A DNA stretch of 64,000 bases from Anarhynchus alexandrinus (taxonomy: Eukaryota; Chordata; Aves; Charadriiformes; Charadriidae). This document shows positions 12,391 through 25,049 of the stretch, piece after piece; positions within the stretch are counted from its first letter, which is position 1, and every line of letters begins with the position of its first letter. The position numbers and the translations under genes were made by a program. The stretch spans positions 734,477 to 798,476 of the forward strand of contig VUYV01000147.1 in assembly GCA_008711295.1 (NCBI GenBank), in the 5' to 3' direction. The notes beneath the pieces were generated by a model. The model was given only the letters and a program-made list of their open reading frames with translations, was not told the origin of the DNA and ran no database searches.

Positions 12391-14579
12391 AATAGTTAGC
12401 TCTAACACGTGCTCTAAATTCTCACTGAAAACATCAAATAGATAGTTGATCTTGGGGATTAATAAGCTTGTGACCGTTTCCCTCACTTACACTTTGCATT
12501 TCTGCCAAGTCCAAAAATATCTTGCCGTTTAGATTATGACCGCCTGTCCTCTTGTTATTTCTCTGTTTTAACATTAAATATCTGGGTAATTGTTCCCTGT
12601 TGTTTGAAGTTGTTTGCTGAGTTTTGCTTATGACCTCTAGCTTTTGTACTATGCCAATATTGCCACTAATAATAATCCAAGGAGTTGGTTAGCTATGCAA
12701 AGTGGCCACTTAGCTGTTTTGTCATCCCTTTATTAAATACATCTATTAATTGAAAATTCTTGACTTGGTAATAATACACTATTACAGATTTTTTTCCTTT
12801 GTGTGTGTCTTGTTTTGTTTTGTTTTTTCATATGCAGTTATGCCTATGTTTCATTGTTTGTACAAAAATATAAATGCTATCTGTCCATTTACATGGTCAG
12901 CTGAGTGTTGCAGTAGCTGTACGTGAGAACAGGTCAGATGTTTGCCCATGACTGCCTGGGATCTCTGTACACTAATATCGAAGTGTACACTGGAGTGTGC
13001 ATTACCTTTCAGAGTCTTGTTTTTAATACTCACATATATTTTGACATGTATTTGGATAGCATTATAAATGACTATCTCATATCAGCACAGTTCCCTTTTG
13101 CTGTAGCTAATTAATTATTTAAAAATAAAAGGAAAATCTTCTGCCACTGGTTTTATGTAATCCTTTTACTTCATGTCTAATAACATTTATGAAATTACAT
13201 ACATTTGTTTTGGTATGTGAACGGGCATTTTGTGCTAATTATCTGAGCACATATTTACATAGGGTTGCATCCCCCTTCTTCCAGTGGGCGTTGCTTTATA
13301 AAAGTAGTGTGTAGTATTAGCCAGTATTTTTCAAATTGGAAAGCTTTCTAACTTGTTCTCATCAATGCTATGCTACCTCAAACTTAGCTGGACATCTAAT
13401 TATAAATCTTTTGTTTCAAACACTATTCTTTCTCTAATTTCTATTATTCATGTTTATGTGGCTTCATTTGTTTTAATAGATTGCACAGCAACTTGTGCCG
13501 TATATGTAGTACTACAAAATACAGTTTTCAATGTTAAAGGAAATGCTTGTTTAAAAATAAATGCAGAGAGACTACCTAGGACTAAAATTTAGCATACGAT
13601 TTTTAAGTTTTGACTTAAGATATTACAAACATGTATGAATGGGGGGAAAAACCCCAATTCTTTCAATCCTATTTTAGTACATAGTATTTCTTTACAAATA
13701 AAGAATGACTTCCTTGTAAAAGGCATAAGAAAATACTTTTTGTGTGTTTTTGAAAGATAAAAATTTGATGTATAGTTTACTTTGGCATTGGCTTCTGATT
13801 TTCTTGGAGTAGGTGGATGGCTGAGGAGGGAGTGAGGTTGTGTACATTCATGGGATATAGCCTCTTAAGTTTAAAAAAGGGGGTGAGGGGAAGCAGTTTG
13901 CGAGATGCTGAACAGATGCTTTGGCTTTGTGACAAATGGTTTATGAATGCTGTCTGGAGCATTTCACAAAATGCTGTAGGACTAACACATGTAGATAGAT
14001 ATATGCAAATTTACTGCTAAGTATTTTTAAATGATGAAAAATGAGGTTGAAAAAGTAGAGTACTATAAAATGTGTTGATATGCAGAAAAATGTATGTTGG
14101 AGCTTCCAAAGACTATAGTAGATTAGCTTAGTATAGGAGCAAGATCTTGAAATACTTCCAGTTCATTTCTTATAATTTGGTTGTGATTTTTCATTTCCTC
14201 CCAAGGGTTTTATCTTGACATAAGTTGAAAGAAACATTTAAAAAATTCTGCAAAAGTCAATTCATATACTCTGTTCCTTCCAATAATGGATTCTGCATAT
14301 AACTCTAAATATTAACTGGGTGCTGATGTTACGTTATAGTAGAGTTTTCTTTAAAACATTTTTTCTTTTAGATTAGTATTAAAAATCCATATCCCAGCAC
14401 TGTAGTTTAATAAGAGCTGCTTTCATTTGATAATATTGCCTTCTCTTTTGTTACAATTTTTTTAAGGACAGGATTGCTTTACAGACCAGTAAATTAGAAT
14501 GTCACACAGATGACTTAATCTTTATACATAAATTTTCATCTTCTGAGCAACAGCTTGTCATCAGTTTTCAGAACGGTTA
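12391..14579. other. Intron sequence, no gene or recognised repeat
   Basis: AT-rich unique-looking DNA. Open frames up to 79 codons show no recognisable motif. No repeat family was seen before the CR1 that starts at 14580. Confidence 0.5.
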
Positions 14580-15735
14580 ATCACAGAATGATAGGGGTTG
14601 GAAGGGACCTCTGGAGATCATCTAGTCCAACCCCCCTGCCAGAGTAGGTTCACCTACAGCAAGTTGCACAGGATGGCATCCAGGTGGGTTTTGAATGTCT
14701 CCAGAGTGGGAGACTCCACCACCTCTCTGGGCAGCCTGTTCCAGTGCTCTGCCACCCTCAAAGTAAAGAAGTTCCTCCTCATGTTTAGATGGAACTTCCT
14801 GTGTTCAAGTTTGTGCCAGTTACCTCTTGTCCTATCACTGGGCACCACTGAAAAAAGCCTGTCCCCATCTACCTGGCACCCTCCCTTTAAGTATTTATAA
14901 GCATTGATAAGATCCCCCCTCAGTCTTCTTTTCTCTAGACTAAAAAGACCCAAGTCCCTCAGCCTTTCCTCATAAGAAAGATGTTCCACTCCCCTAATCA
15001 TCTTTGTAGCCCTTTGCTGGAGCTTCTCCCGCAGTTCCCTGTACTTCTTGAACCAGGGAGCCCAGAACTGGACACAGCACTCCAGATGCAGCCTCACCAG
15101 GGCAGAGTAGAGCGGGAGGATAACCTCCCTCGACCTGTTGGCAACACTCTTCTTGATGCACCCCAGGATGCCATTGGCCTTCTTGGCCACCAGGGCACAT
15201 TGCTGGCTCATGGTCCTCCTGTTGTCCACAAGGATTCACAGGTTCCTCTCTGCAGAGCTGCTTTCCAGCCAACCAATGCGTGGGGTTATTCCTCCCTCCC
15301 CAGATGCAGTATCCTACACTTGCCCTTGTTGAATTTCACAAGAGTTCTCGCTGCCTAACACACCAGCCTGTCCAGGTCACACTGAATGTCAGCACAGCCT
15401 TCTGGCGTGTCAGCCACTCCTCCCAGTTTTGTGTCATCAGCAAACTTGCTGATGGTACACTCTATCCCTTCTTCCAGGTCATTGATGAATATATTGAACA
15501 GGAGTGGACCCAGTACTGACCCCTGAGGGACACCACTCGTTACTGACCTCCAACTAGACTCTGCACAACTAACCACAACCCTCTGAGCTCTATCTGCCAG
15601 CCACTGTTCAATCCACTGCACTGTCCATTCATCTAACCCACACTTCCTAAGCTTGCCTGTGAGGATGATGTGGGAGACAGTGTTGAAAGCCTTGCTGAAG
15701 TCAAGGTAGACAACATCCACTGCCCTACCCTACAA
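14580..15735 (-). mobile_element. CR1 LINE, 5'-truncated, with RT palm to 3' end
   Basis: On the minus strand this encodes the C-terminal part of CR1 ORF2, the reverse transcriptase used for target-primed insertion. Piece one (15720-15355) carries RT motif A ([12 protein letters not shown]), motif B ([11 protein letters not shown]) and motif C (FADDTK). Piece two (15229-14654) carries the thumb and C-terminal region ([31 protein letters not shown]). A stop and frameshift separate them, so the copy is dead. The 3' end is the characteristic CR1 tail ATTCTGTGATT at 14580-14590. The 5' end fades at about 15735, upstream of motif A; the endonuclease is missing, as usual for 5'-truncated CR1. The direction is antisense to PTPRK. 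Confidence 0.95.
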
Positions 15736-16298
15736 GTGTTTCGGGCATATAAACAATATAAACATATAAACAACAATAGTTCCTTGTTGCTTAAAAATCG
15801 AAGGGCGAAGCTTGATGTACAGAATGGTAATAACTTATACAAACATATACTTCAAAGAAGATTTTCCAGCAATAAATGCTTATTCATGTACATAGTCTCA
15901 GGAATTCTATGGGGCTACTCATTTGGACAAGCACTCGCAATCTATAATTTTTTAAAAATTTAGATTAATTTTTAACTGTATTTTTGATGGACTTCATTTG
16001 AGCCTTCTTTAGGAAGAAGGGCTCTTTATTATGGTGCTTTTTAGGACTACAGGTAGAAGGAAAATCTGTCAGCATGAAGCTTCTGGAATCATTAAGTAGG
16101 AGGGTAGGTAAGTTCAGGTTAAGAAACTTTCCTGCAACAAGGATTCAGAATGTATGCTGAGTTGGATTTTCTCACTTGGTTGCAAAGTTTTACCTGGCAA
16201 GTGGTGTCTCAGAAGCTTTGCTCTGTAGGGTTCACTAGATAGTACCTGGTATGGAGTTGTTGCACTTGAAGAATGGGACTGCTCTAGGGCTATGATAG
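15736..16298. other. Unique spacer between two CR1 copies
   Basis: This 563-bp stretch shows no recognisable gene or repeat. Both flanking CR1 elements run in the minus direction and each has its own 3' tail, so they are two independent insertions and not one split element. Confidence 0.6.
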
Positions 16299-17597
16299 AT
16301 CATAGAATCATAGAATGGTTTAGGTTGGAAGGGACCTTGAAGATCATTGAGTTCCAACCCCTCTGCCATAGGCAGGGACACCTCCCACTAGACCAGGTTG
16401 CCCAAGGCCATGTCTAGCCTGGCCTTGAACACCTCCAGGGATGGGGCCTCAACAACCTCTCTGGGCAACCTGTTCCAGTGCCTTACCACCCTCAAAGTGA
16501 AAAACTTCTTCCTCATGTTCAATCTAAACCTGCCCTCTTCCAGTTTGAAGCCATTCCCCCTCATCCGATCACTACATGCCCTAGTAAAAAGTCTTTCCCC
16601 AGCTCTCCTGTAGGCCCCCTTAAGTACTGGAAGGCCGCAATAAGATCTCCCCGGAGCCTTCTCTTCTTCAGGCTGAACAGCCCCAGCTCTTTCAGCCTCT
16701 CCTCATAGGAGAGGTGCTCCAGCCCTCGGATCATCCTCGTGGCCCTCCTCTGGACATGCTCCAGCAGGTCCATGTCCTTCTTATGCTGGGGACTCCAGTC
16801 CTGCTGGATGCAGTACTCCAGGTGGGGTCTCACGAGAGTGGAGTGGAGGGGCAGAATCACCTCCTTTGTCCTGCTGGCCACACTTCTTTTGACGCAGCCC
16901 AGGATGCGGTTGGCCTTNGTTGGCTTGGGCCCACCTCTCCAGCCTGTCCAGGTCCCTCTGGATGGCATCTCTCCCTTCCAGCGTGTCTACCTCGCCAAAC
17001 AGCTTGGTATCATCGGCAAACTTGCTGAGGGTGCACTCAACCCCACTGTCCATGTCGCCGACAAAGATGTTGAACAGTACAGGTCCCAGTACTGACCCCT
17101 GAGGAACGCCACTTGTCACTGGTCTCCACTTGGACATTGAGCTGTTGACCGCAACTCTTTGAGTGCGACCATCTGGCCAGTTCTTTATCCATCAAGTGGT
17201 CCATTTGTCGAATCCATGTCCCTTCAATTTAGAGACCAGGATATCGTGTGGGACAGTGTCAAATGCTTTGCACAAGTCCAAGTAGATGACATCAGTCGAT
17301 CTTCCTTTGTCCACCGCTGCTGTGACCCTTTCGTAGAAGGCCACCAAATTAGTCAGGCACGATCTGCCCTTGGTGAAGCCATGCTGGCTGTCACCAATCA
17401 CCTCCTTGTTTTCTGTGTGCCTCAGCAGAGTTTCCAGGAGGATCTGCTCCATGATCTTGCCAGGCACAGAGGTGAGACTGACTGGCCTATAGTTCCCCGG
17501 GTCTTCCTTATTTCCCTTTTTGAAAATGGGGGTTATGTTTCCCCTTTTCCAGTCGGCAGGAACCTTGCCAGACCACCACGACTTCTCTAGATGGTGT
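16299..17597 (-). mobile_element. CR1 LINE, 5'-truncated, with internal gap marked by N
   Basis: On the minus strand this encodes CR1 ORF2 from before the RT palm to the 3' end. The piece at 17467-17192 has [16 protein letters not shown] and motif A ([13 protein letters not shown]). The piece at 17137-16918 has motif B ([14 protein letters not shown]) and motif C (FADDTK). The piece at 16917-16561 has [30 protein letters not shown] and [14 protein letters not shown]. The segment that normally lies between ERWAQA and the KANRILG block, about 60 codons, is missing, and the single N at 16918 is exactly at that junction. Two copies of the octamer CATAGAAT at 16301-16316 form the 3' tail. The direction is antisense to PTPRK. 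Confidence 0.95.
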
Positions 17598-18342
17598 CAC
17601 TGTCTTTACTGTCCATTCTGCAGAACACCAGGACAGACTTTTTCAACATTATGTCCTGTATAACCTGTTTAAACATCTCGTTTCCACTTTCTGCCTTTGT
17701 AACTAGACAGGCTCAGCTTGTTCCGTCTTCTGTGTACTTTTAAAATAAGTTTACAAGATGGGCTCCCTTCCAGCTGTAGAAACTTCTGTTATCCCCTCAA
17801 ATCTATTGGCAAACGGAGCTGCAAACCCACCTTTTCCGGACAAATGTGGCTTGGTGTCCTAGATGAGCTATTGCTATTGCTGATGTATCTAAAATTCAAG
17901 TCTGCCTCTCTTTCTGAGTAGAGAAAGGTGTGATAAAGCTGCATTGAGGGATGTGGACCTTATTATTCCATATTTTTCATTTTCATGAAACCTGTGGAGC
18001 AAGTTGAGAGAATTTTGGCCTCAGTGACCTCAGAATAATGATGATCCTTTGCTCCTCTCATTATTTTTTATTCAGTCAGTCTGTGATCCTATTTCTAATT
18101 ATCTGATCCTAAAACAGGAGAGAGAAAAGTTTGTAGGTGGAAGCATCTAGATAGGTCCTCAGAGATATGTAACATGTTCTGTAGATACTGCTTCAGTGAT
18201 GTTTCTAGGCATTTTATACCTTGCTGGATTTCTTGCTACTTGAATTTTGAGATTTTGGGGTATGAAAACCTATGCATTCCATCCTTTTCACAGTGAACAC
18301 TCAGTTTCTTGTCACTTACCTTTTTCCTTACTCCTGTTTTGT
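17598..18342. other. Intron sequence just upstream of the PTPRK exon
   Basis: Apart from the pyrimidine tract of the acceptor nothing was recognised. The CR1 at 16299-17597 ends about 780 bp before the exon. Confidence 0.6.
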
Positions 18343-18373
18343 TTTTTTCCCCTCCCACTCCCACCTTCTTTAG
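18343..18373 (+). promoter_or_regulatory. Splice acceptor of the PTPRK exon
   Basis: A strong pyrimidine tract (T and C runs) leads directly into TTTAG, and the protein homology to PTPRK begins at the next base. The split codon has one base in the preceding exon, as expected for a MAM-domain exon. Confidence 0.9.
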
Positions 18374-18645
18374 GATCATATATGATAGTGATTTCCTCAG
18401 ACCACGACCCCGGAGAAAAGACTCGACTCCAGCTCCCAACGATGAAAGAAAACGATACTCACTGCATCGATTTCAGCTACCTTCTGTACAGCAAGAACGG
18501 AGCAAACCCGGGCACTTTGAACATCCTGGTTAGGGTGAACAAAGGGCCACTGGCTAATCCCATCTGGAACGTCACTGGCTCCACTGGCAAAGACTGGCTT
18601 CGAGCAGAGTTGGCTGTCAGCACCTTCTGGCCCAATGAGTATCAG
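18374..18645 (+). CDS. PTPRK: PTPRK internal exon, part of the MAM domain (probably coding exon 3)
   Basis: This is one internal exon of a type R2B receptor protein tyrosine phosphatase, a single-pass membrane protein whose extracellular MAM domain supports homophilic cell adhesion and whose cytoplasmic domains remove phosphate from tyrosine. The exon is 272 bp: two bases finish a split codon, then 90 full codons end on a codon boundary (phase 1 in, phase 0 out). The stretch reads [15 protein letters not shown] near its start, LKENDTHC-like [10 protein letters not shown] at codons 24-33, [14 protein letters not shown] at 55-68 and [11 protein letters not shown] at 80-90. Two N-glycosylation sequons are visible (NDT at 26-28, NVT at 65-67), with one cysteine at 30 that fits a conserved MAM cysteine. 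Residues DHDPGEK, GPLANP and FWPNEYQ match what I recall of PTPRK better than PTPRM, PTPRT or PTPRU. The exon number rests on family knowledge; the neighbouring exons lie outside the window. Confidence 0.93.
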
Positions 18646-18651
18646 GTAAGC
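18646..18651 (+). promoter_or_regulatory. Splice donor of the PTPRK exon
   Basis: GTAAGC follows the final CAG codon, giving the consensus CAG|GTAAG context. Protein similarity stops here and an in-frame stop follows within a few codons, so the donor is well supported. Confidence 0.9.
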
Positions 18652-21600
18652 TTGCAGTAAATTCTCACCACTTTATAACATTTACAGTGACATCCTATAC
18701 AGTTTGTGCTCGTTTTGGTCTGTTCTCATAGAGTATTTTCCCAGTGTCCTTAAATAAAGTGTTTCGTTCAGAAGAAAGAATTATTTGGGGATGGGTATTT
18801 TTTTTTGAGGAGGTGATCATTCAAAGTTATCTGTTATTGTATAATAGGAAAAAAGTAACCTGGAAACAAGCCTCATTAAAAGAAATGGTACGATTAAAGC
18901 CCAGGAACATCAAAAATTATAAACAGCCAGAAATAAATTGCCTGTGCAATTGTAATTTGTACCTGTCTTCCCTCCTCTTTTGGATATGCCTGTGTTACTG
19001 TGTCTAATTACGTGACTGTAAACTGTGGGGTGTTTTTTTTTGTCCACATGACATTTGCTTCATTTGCTGTGCAGGCAGAATGGTGCTCACCTAATGAGCA
19101 GCTGCTCAGGACGTGTTTTTCTCCTGTTTGCTCGCTATGGGACAAAACCACCTGCAGTGTAGGGCTGTTGTTTAGAGAGAAAAATCATCTTGTTATTACT
19201 AGATGCTGTTATTTGATTTGTTTGATTAACCTGAGAAAGTACCCGCAGCTGTTTCGCTCAGTAGGTATTTGATATGAAGGATGAATCTCATACACAGGCA
19301 TTTTTGTCCTGGCGTGTAGGAGTGGGAAGAGTTGGATTAGGTGCACTCGTCTGAGTTGTTACACCATGAGGTGTTATGTCGTCGTCGTATGCAGTGCTTA
19401 CAGGCCCTCGTCTAAGGATGCTTCAAGTCGTTAGGGCTCTTGCAAACAGTTTGGATGTCCAGACTGGTTATCAAATGACTCAGTGACCTCTTTATTAATG
19501 AGGTTTTCTTGAAAAAATGATTGTATTGTAGGAATGTCTCCCAAAAGTGCCCTTATAAAAGTTCCTTGCAATTGCCCACCATCAAAACAATCTCCAGGAA
19601 AAAAAAAAAGCATCACTGCAAGCAGCCTTTCTTATAGGTTGAAACTGGTGTAATTTACTATCATTTTATGTTTTTCTTCAGTTTTTGTTTCCTTGTTTTT
19701 AATATTTTATTTATAAAGAAATTTAATCCATCAGTGACATTGAAACTGGGTGAAATTTGATTTAAAGTTCTGAAACTTGGTTTCATAAAGCTTGGCTTCT
19801 GAGGAGGTGTTTTATTAACCCTTTTATGTTGCTAGAAAGTAGCTTTTGGTGTGCTTAAAAAAAAACAGGAGCCTTTTATAGCAGTATAGCTGTAATCAAG
19901 TATAGCAGTATTATATGCAGTAAATCAGGTTTCTGCTGACAGATGGCCAGGCTTGACAACGAGATTGGTGGTTGGGGCCTTATCTTAGCAACATGGCCAT
20001 TTTTCACTTATGTTATAGCCTTCACATTATCTCTCTATAGACTGTGCTTAAATTCATTCTTTCCCTTGCTTGGTCATCCAGCAGAATATTGAAATCGTGT
20101 GTAACACAGTTTATTTTAAAATTAAAAATGAATCTGGAGTAGGACTGGAGAACTATTAATGCAACCTGCCGTGATTTGTGTACAGCTTGCATGATTGCTT
20201 TTATGAAGAGGAGGGGAAATCTGCATGCTGTCCGTGCGTGCCTCCGTGTTTGCACAAACAGGATTGGTATTTTTGTGGTTTTAAGTGGTCCTTTGAGGTC
20301 TCAAAGTCAACATCGCTCTTCATTGTTCCCTTTTTTTTTTCTTTCTTAGTGTTAGTTTTGAGTTGAGTTATTCTTCAGCATGGAAATAATTTTTCATTTT
20401 TCTCATAGGAGTTCTTTTCTGTAGAGCTCTAGCTCGTGATTTTGGCACTTTGATCTACCTGTTGGTCGATGAGTTTAGCTAGCACTGAGGGAAATGCGTG
20501 CTGGTTTTTATAACGAGATGGAAGTGGTTCTTTACTAAACTGGGAATTGGATCCCTGCCTGTACAAGCAAGGTCACTGCTAAAGATCACTGCGGAGCACA
20601 ACTGTTTGCATGTACTTTGTTAATCAGGTCAACTTCATTGCCATTTCCTTCACTTTTAAGTGAGGGAAGAGAGTAGAGATTAGCAGGGGCTGAATAGCAC
20701 AGGCTACGTTATAAGGAAGTCTTGTACGGCGGCTTGGAAGTTAGCAGGATGGCCGTGTTAATAGTACTAATAAAGTGCTGCACCTGGGCTAATTAGCTCA
20801 TAAACAGTGGTGCTGTTCTCTGAAGCTTTATCGCTTCCTGTTCAAAACTAGCAGAGTGTCTTTGCATGTCACTCCAGTACACAGTATAGATATAGCTTAT
20901 GCATTTTTGGATGGACTTAACGTTTGCTTTTACTTATGGGATTATTATTTTTTTTTTAAATGAACTGTTTACTTGCCTTTCTTTAACCATATTCTGTTGA
21001 GCAATTTTTTTATATATATATTATTTATTTATTTATTTTTTGCCAAAACATAGTACAGTTTATTATAATAGCTTTACTGGATCAAGCTGAATTTTTGTTT
21101 AGCTTCGTATCCTGTCTCTGATGGCAGATAACAGTGGAAGCTTAAAGAAGAGTTCATGAACAGGACAAACTCATGGTCACACCTCCCCCAGAATACACTG
21201 CCAGCCTTGAGCCTATTTGTGGTTCAAGAAATTTGAGCTTAAGAGCCGAAGTAGTGCCTTTCTATATTCCTCTTAGTCCACGGTGTTTTTTTTGCAATGA
21301 TTTAAGCTTCTAGTTTCTAGAGTGTATACGACATGAAATTCTAATGTTAGAACCATTCCCGTGGGTTTCTCCAAGCATGGGGCCTGTAATTCTTCGGTTG
21401 TCATATTTTGCACTTGGGGAGTTTTGGCAGTCCTGTAATGATCCAATCTGTCTTCTCTCTCCTGCTAGCAAGGCATCTGCGTCTTCCAGTCTGCTTGTTT
21501 AACATGTGGATGAACTGTTGAGGAAAAGGGTTTGATTACAGAATCCCTTGAGGATCGAGGATAGTATTTGATTTTGATCCTTGTTATTTCTGGATTTTTT

Positions 21601-24600
21601 TTTTTTTTTTTTTTTGGCTCCATTGAAAATATGCCACCTTTGGCCTGCCTCCAGGTTTCTTCAAAGGAAAAATATTTTGGGATTTTTGTTGTTTAAACTT
21701 TGTAACTGTCTGGGAGTTTTGTTTCCCTGTTGTCTGTGCTGGTTGGTACTGTAACTCATTAATTTATTTTAGTTGAGATGTTTATTCCTGTCTGGATGCA
21801 CTGTTTTGTCTAAAGCCTCTGTTGGTTTCCCCAAGTTCTCTCCTGCTTTGCACAGTAGGAATTATCCAACTGCTGAGGGCTGTCTCTTCCTTTCTGCTTC
21901 TCACGGTCAATTTCCACTTCTCTTCCCTTGCTACCCATGTCATCCTTTTGAATTTGTGTTTGGTTTTTGTTTGTTTGTTTTGTTTATTTGTTTGTTTTCA
22001 AACGCTGTCTCCCGGAAGTCCCTTATTCCTGTTTTTTGTGTCCCCCTGCAGCAAATTTCTTTTGCTCCCACTGTGTCACATCCTTGCTCAATCACGTGAG
22101 GTCCGCTTTGCAATGCGAACCTTGAGCTTGCCGGTTTTGGTTTTATATTACATCTCTCTGGGTTATGTAACCTTAGATAGAAACTGATAAAGAAACTCTT
22201 GACTTGGAACCATAAATTTCGACCTTATAAAAAAAATGAATTTTTTGGTTTCTTTAGGGTTTTTTAAAACTTCATTATACAGTAATGGTGCTCTAGTTTA
22301 ACAAGGAGGCTGGCTAAGATCAGCAGCTTGATGGGAGTGATGGTTACACTTGGAAGTAAAGCTGGCAAATTAAAAATACTGAACTACACCAAGCAGAAGT
22401 TATTTTATCAGTTCGCGATGACTTATGATGTGTGACCATTTAAAAAAGTGCAGGAAAACTCTAGAAAGCCAAATAATTTTCTAGCTGAATTGTGAATCCT
22501 GATTTGGATAATGAATCTGTTCTTTATTTTAATATTGATGATTTACAGGATTTATAAAAGTTTACATTGCTCAAAGATCTTGGAAAGTTATTTTCCTTTA
22601 TGGTCTTAAAAGGTCTTGAAACTGTAATAGACGTATAACAGGAGGATGGTAGACTGATTGAAGATTCACTAATGATGTGTACAGTTGGGCCATATGCCAG
22701 ATAAGGAAGGGAACAGATTTCTTGTGAAACAGAGAATTTGTTGGCACTTTTGGATATCAGCTCACTATTCTAAACGTGTAGACACGTGAGACTGTAAACA
22801 AGCTGCATGCAGAAAAGTTTGGGAAAGCAGAGGATTAGATCTGGTTTAGTCCGTTGATACAGTCAAGAAAGGAAAGCAACAAGTGAAACGCTGCTGGAAA
22901 GTACAGAGGTACATACAACCTGTGTGAACTGCATAGAACTGAGTTATAAACCAACTTGAGAAGAAACCCACCCTCCCAAACTCCCACTTCCTAAGACAGA
23001 TGTCCTTGATTGTATATGATCTCTAGCCTTGAAACAGTATGCAGCATCAAGAAAATCCAAAGAAGCTCTTTAAAAAAAGAAAACATTTCAAAGGGCTCTT
23101 ATTTTCAAAGGATTTTATTTAAAATATGCTGGAATACAGAAAATTACTGAAAATAATATCGAAGACATACTGGATGAATAAAATTTGGAACTAGTGTGAC
23201 TTTGTTGACTAAATAGATAAGAATATAATATAGAAAGTGTTATATTTGAAAATTTTAAGAAACAGTGATAAGCAGCCAACCAGTTATTGTTAAAACTGGC
23301 TGTGTAAGTCTTGTACGTTGAGTTGTGAGGCAGTGAAAGTCTACTTGTGGAAATCTCAGTGTGAGCAGTGTTCAGCACCGGAGGAGCAGTGTGTATCCAT
23401 GCATGAGAGGCAATGCTCAAATAGGCTAAGTTTCTCTGGCATGGAAAAAGACACAATTCAGGGAAATATGAGAGAGTTCTGCAAAACCATCACTGGCATG
23501 AAGGGGAATCCTCTTCCAGTTCAAGAATTAGGGGCCTTTTTGGTCTGGTGGGGGAACCAGACTGAAATGAAGCAGAGGTGGGTGACACATCAGGCTGTGG
23601 ACCCATGAAAGTCTCTGTCAGAAGTAGCCGTTTTGGATGCTAGAGGACTATAGAGGCTTAAGGAGATGCTGGGCAAGTTCTTGAAAGAGAAATATTAGAA
23701 ATCAGTAATTAGACAAACAAGTCCAGTAAGTTTCATGAGCTGAAAGTAACTGGAGCAGCATTGAATGTTTTGGGGGACACAGAGAGGTGATGTGCTTCTT
23801 GCACTCTTCTTACCTTTCCTTATGACCTGTTGGGGTAAGCAGACCTTTGGCCTCAACTGCGAAGCCATGGTTAAATTTTATTCAAAGCGCAAAGGCCTCT
23901 TTCTTTTTCTTTTTTTTTTTTTTCCTTTCTCCTCCTGTCTTTCCCCCGCAAGCAGATTTGTATTTAATTTGTTTCCATATTCCTAGGCAGACTAAATGTA
24001 ACTTTTATATTCTGTGGTTACCTAAACCAGTCTGGTCATATTCTGTGAAAGTATTTGTTCTGGCTGTAGGAATGAAAACCAACTTCCTCTGCCACTACCA
24101 GCCCTACGCCCATTTCTCTTGTTTCTTTTCCCCTTGTCAACTCCTTTCAATCTAACTTTGGGTAACAGATATTTTTAGACTTTTTATAATTGGAATTTAC
24201 AAATTAAGCCTTTTAAATTCTTCCGGTTTCTAAGGATTCTCAGAAATAAAGTATGAACTAGAACTTTTGTTTTGGTGAGTGGCTAGAATTTTGTTCTAGC
24301 GTAGATATAAAAATTGTTCAGTAAAATGTGTTAGTAAAAGGTTGGGTAGCATCATAATTAAAGAAAACAAAGTTAATATTTATTAAGCTGAGACAGATAG
24401 TGTTTTTTTTTCTTAAACTTAACAGCTTGTGTTTGGTAGATAGTGTAAGACATCAAAATGCTCCTCATATAGGTGCATTGTTCTCTAGCACTCCTTTTTT
24501 GTAATAACAATACTTTGTGGCTTTTAAGAATTTAAGGTGACTGTCCCTAAACTATTTTGTTCCTAGTTTATTAATACACAATGAAATGGCTTATACATCT

Positions 24601-25049
24601 GTTTCTTTCTTTCCTCTTCCTTCTTTCCTCCATAGTTTTCATCAGTTAAAAGCACTTCTGTCTCACTGCTTACCATTATCACTAATGATTGAAAATTAGA
24701 CCCCTTTGGAAATAGGAATGATGTTGCTTTCTTGGCAGAAATGCTTTGTAAACCCCTAAGCGTTCTCCTGACTATTACTTGCTGGGCAGCACTTAATCAA
24801 AAGACTTTCTTTATACAGTTTATTGAAGAGAAATACTTTTTTTATAACGAACTTCCTTATTGCTTCTCCAAGACTTGTTAGTACAAACAAAACACCATCT
24901 CTTTTTAACTGTTAGGATAAACATGAAAGTGTGTGAGCATATCTGTCACATTTTTGTCTCATTTCTTCCGAGACGTTTATCAATTTGGTGAGGACAAAGA
25001 AAGATTAAGTTCCAGCAGAGTGATTACCAGCAACATTTTAATAGTTTAG
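18652..25049. other. Intron sequence with simple repeats only
   Basis: No gene or transposon was recognised. Simple tracts include (TA)5 plus (TTTA)n at 21011-21036, poly-T at about 21596-21615, and a TTTG-rich run at 21960-21998. The piece 20740-20890 (with CTAATTAG near 20789) has the look of a conserved regulatory stretch, but this is only an impression. Confidence 0.45.

Larger units (their letters stand above)
1..18373 (+). other. PTPRK: PTPRK intron upstream of the MAM exon (3' 18.4 kb only)
   Basis: All sequence before the acceptor at 18373 is read as intron on the gene's strand. No other exon-like stretch flanked by AG and GT was recognised. The stretch is AT-rich and interrupted by LTRs and CR1 elements that are listed separately. 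Its 5' end lies outside the window. Confidence 0.85.

Noticed and set aside
14981..15358. 125-codon open frame on the + strand
   Set aside because: It is the reverse strand of CR1 ORF2 (14580-15735).
14580..17597. The two neighbouring CR1 copies as one element split by an insertion
   Set aside because: Each has its own 3' tail and both contain the same RT region, so they are separate insertions.
18374..18645. Assignment of the exon to PTPRM, PTPRT or PTPRU
   Set aside because: Residues such as DHDPGEK, SGTLN-like [12 protein letters not shown] and FWPNEYQ fit PTPRK as I know it; the paralogues differ at these places. Not tested by alignment.
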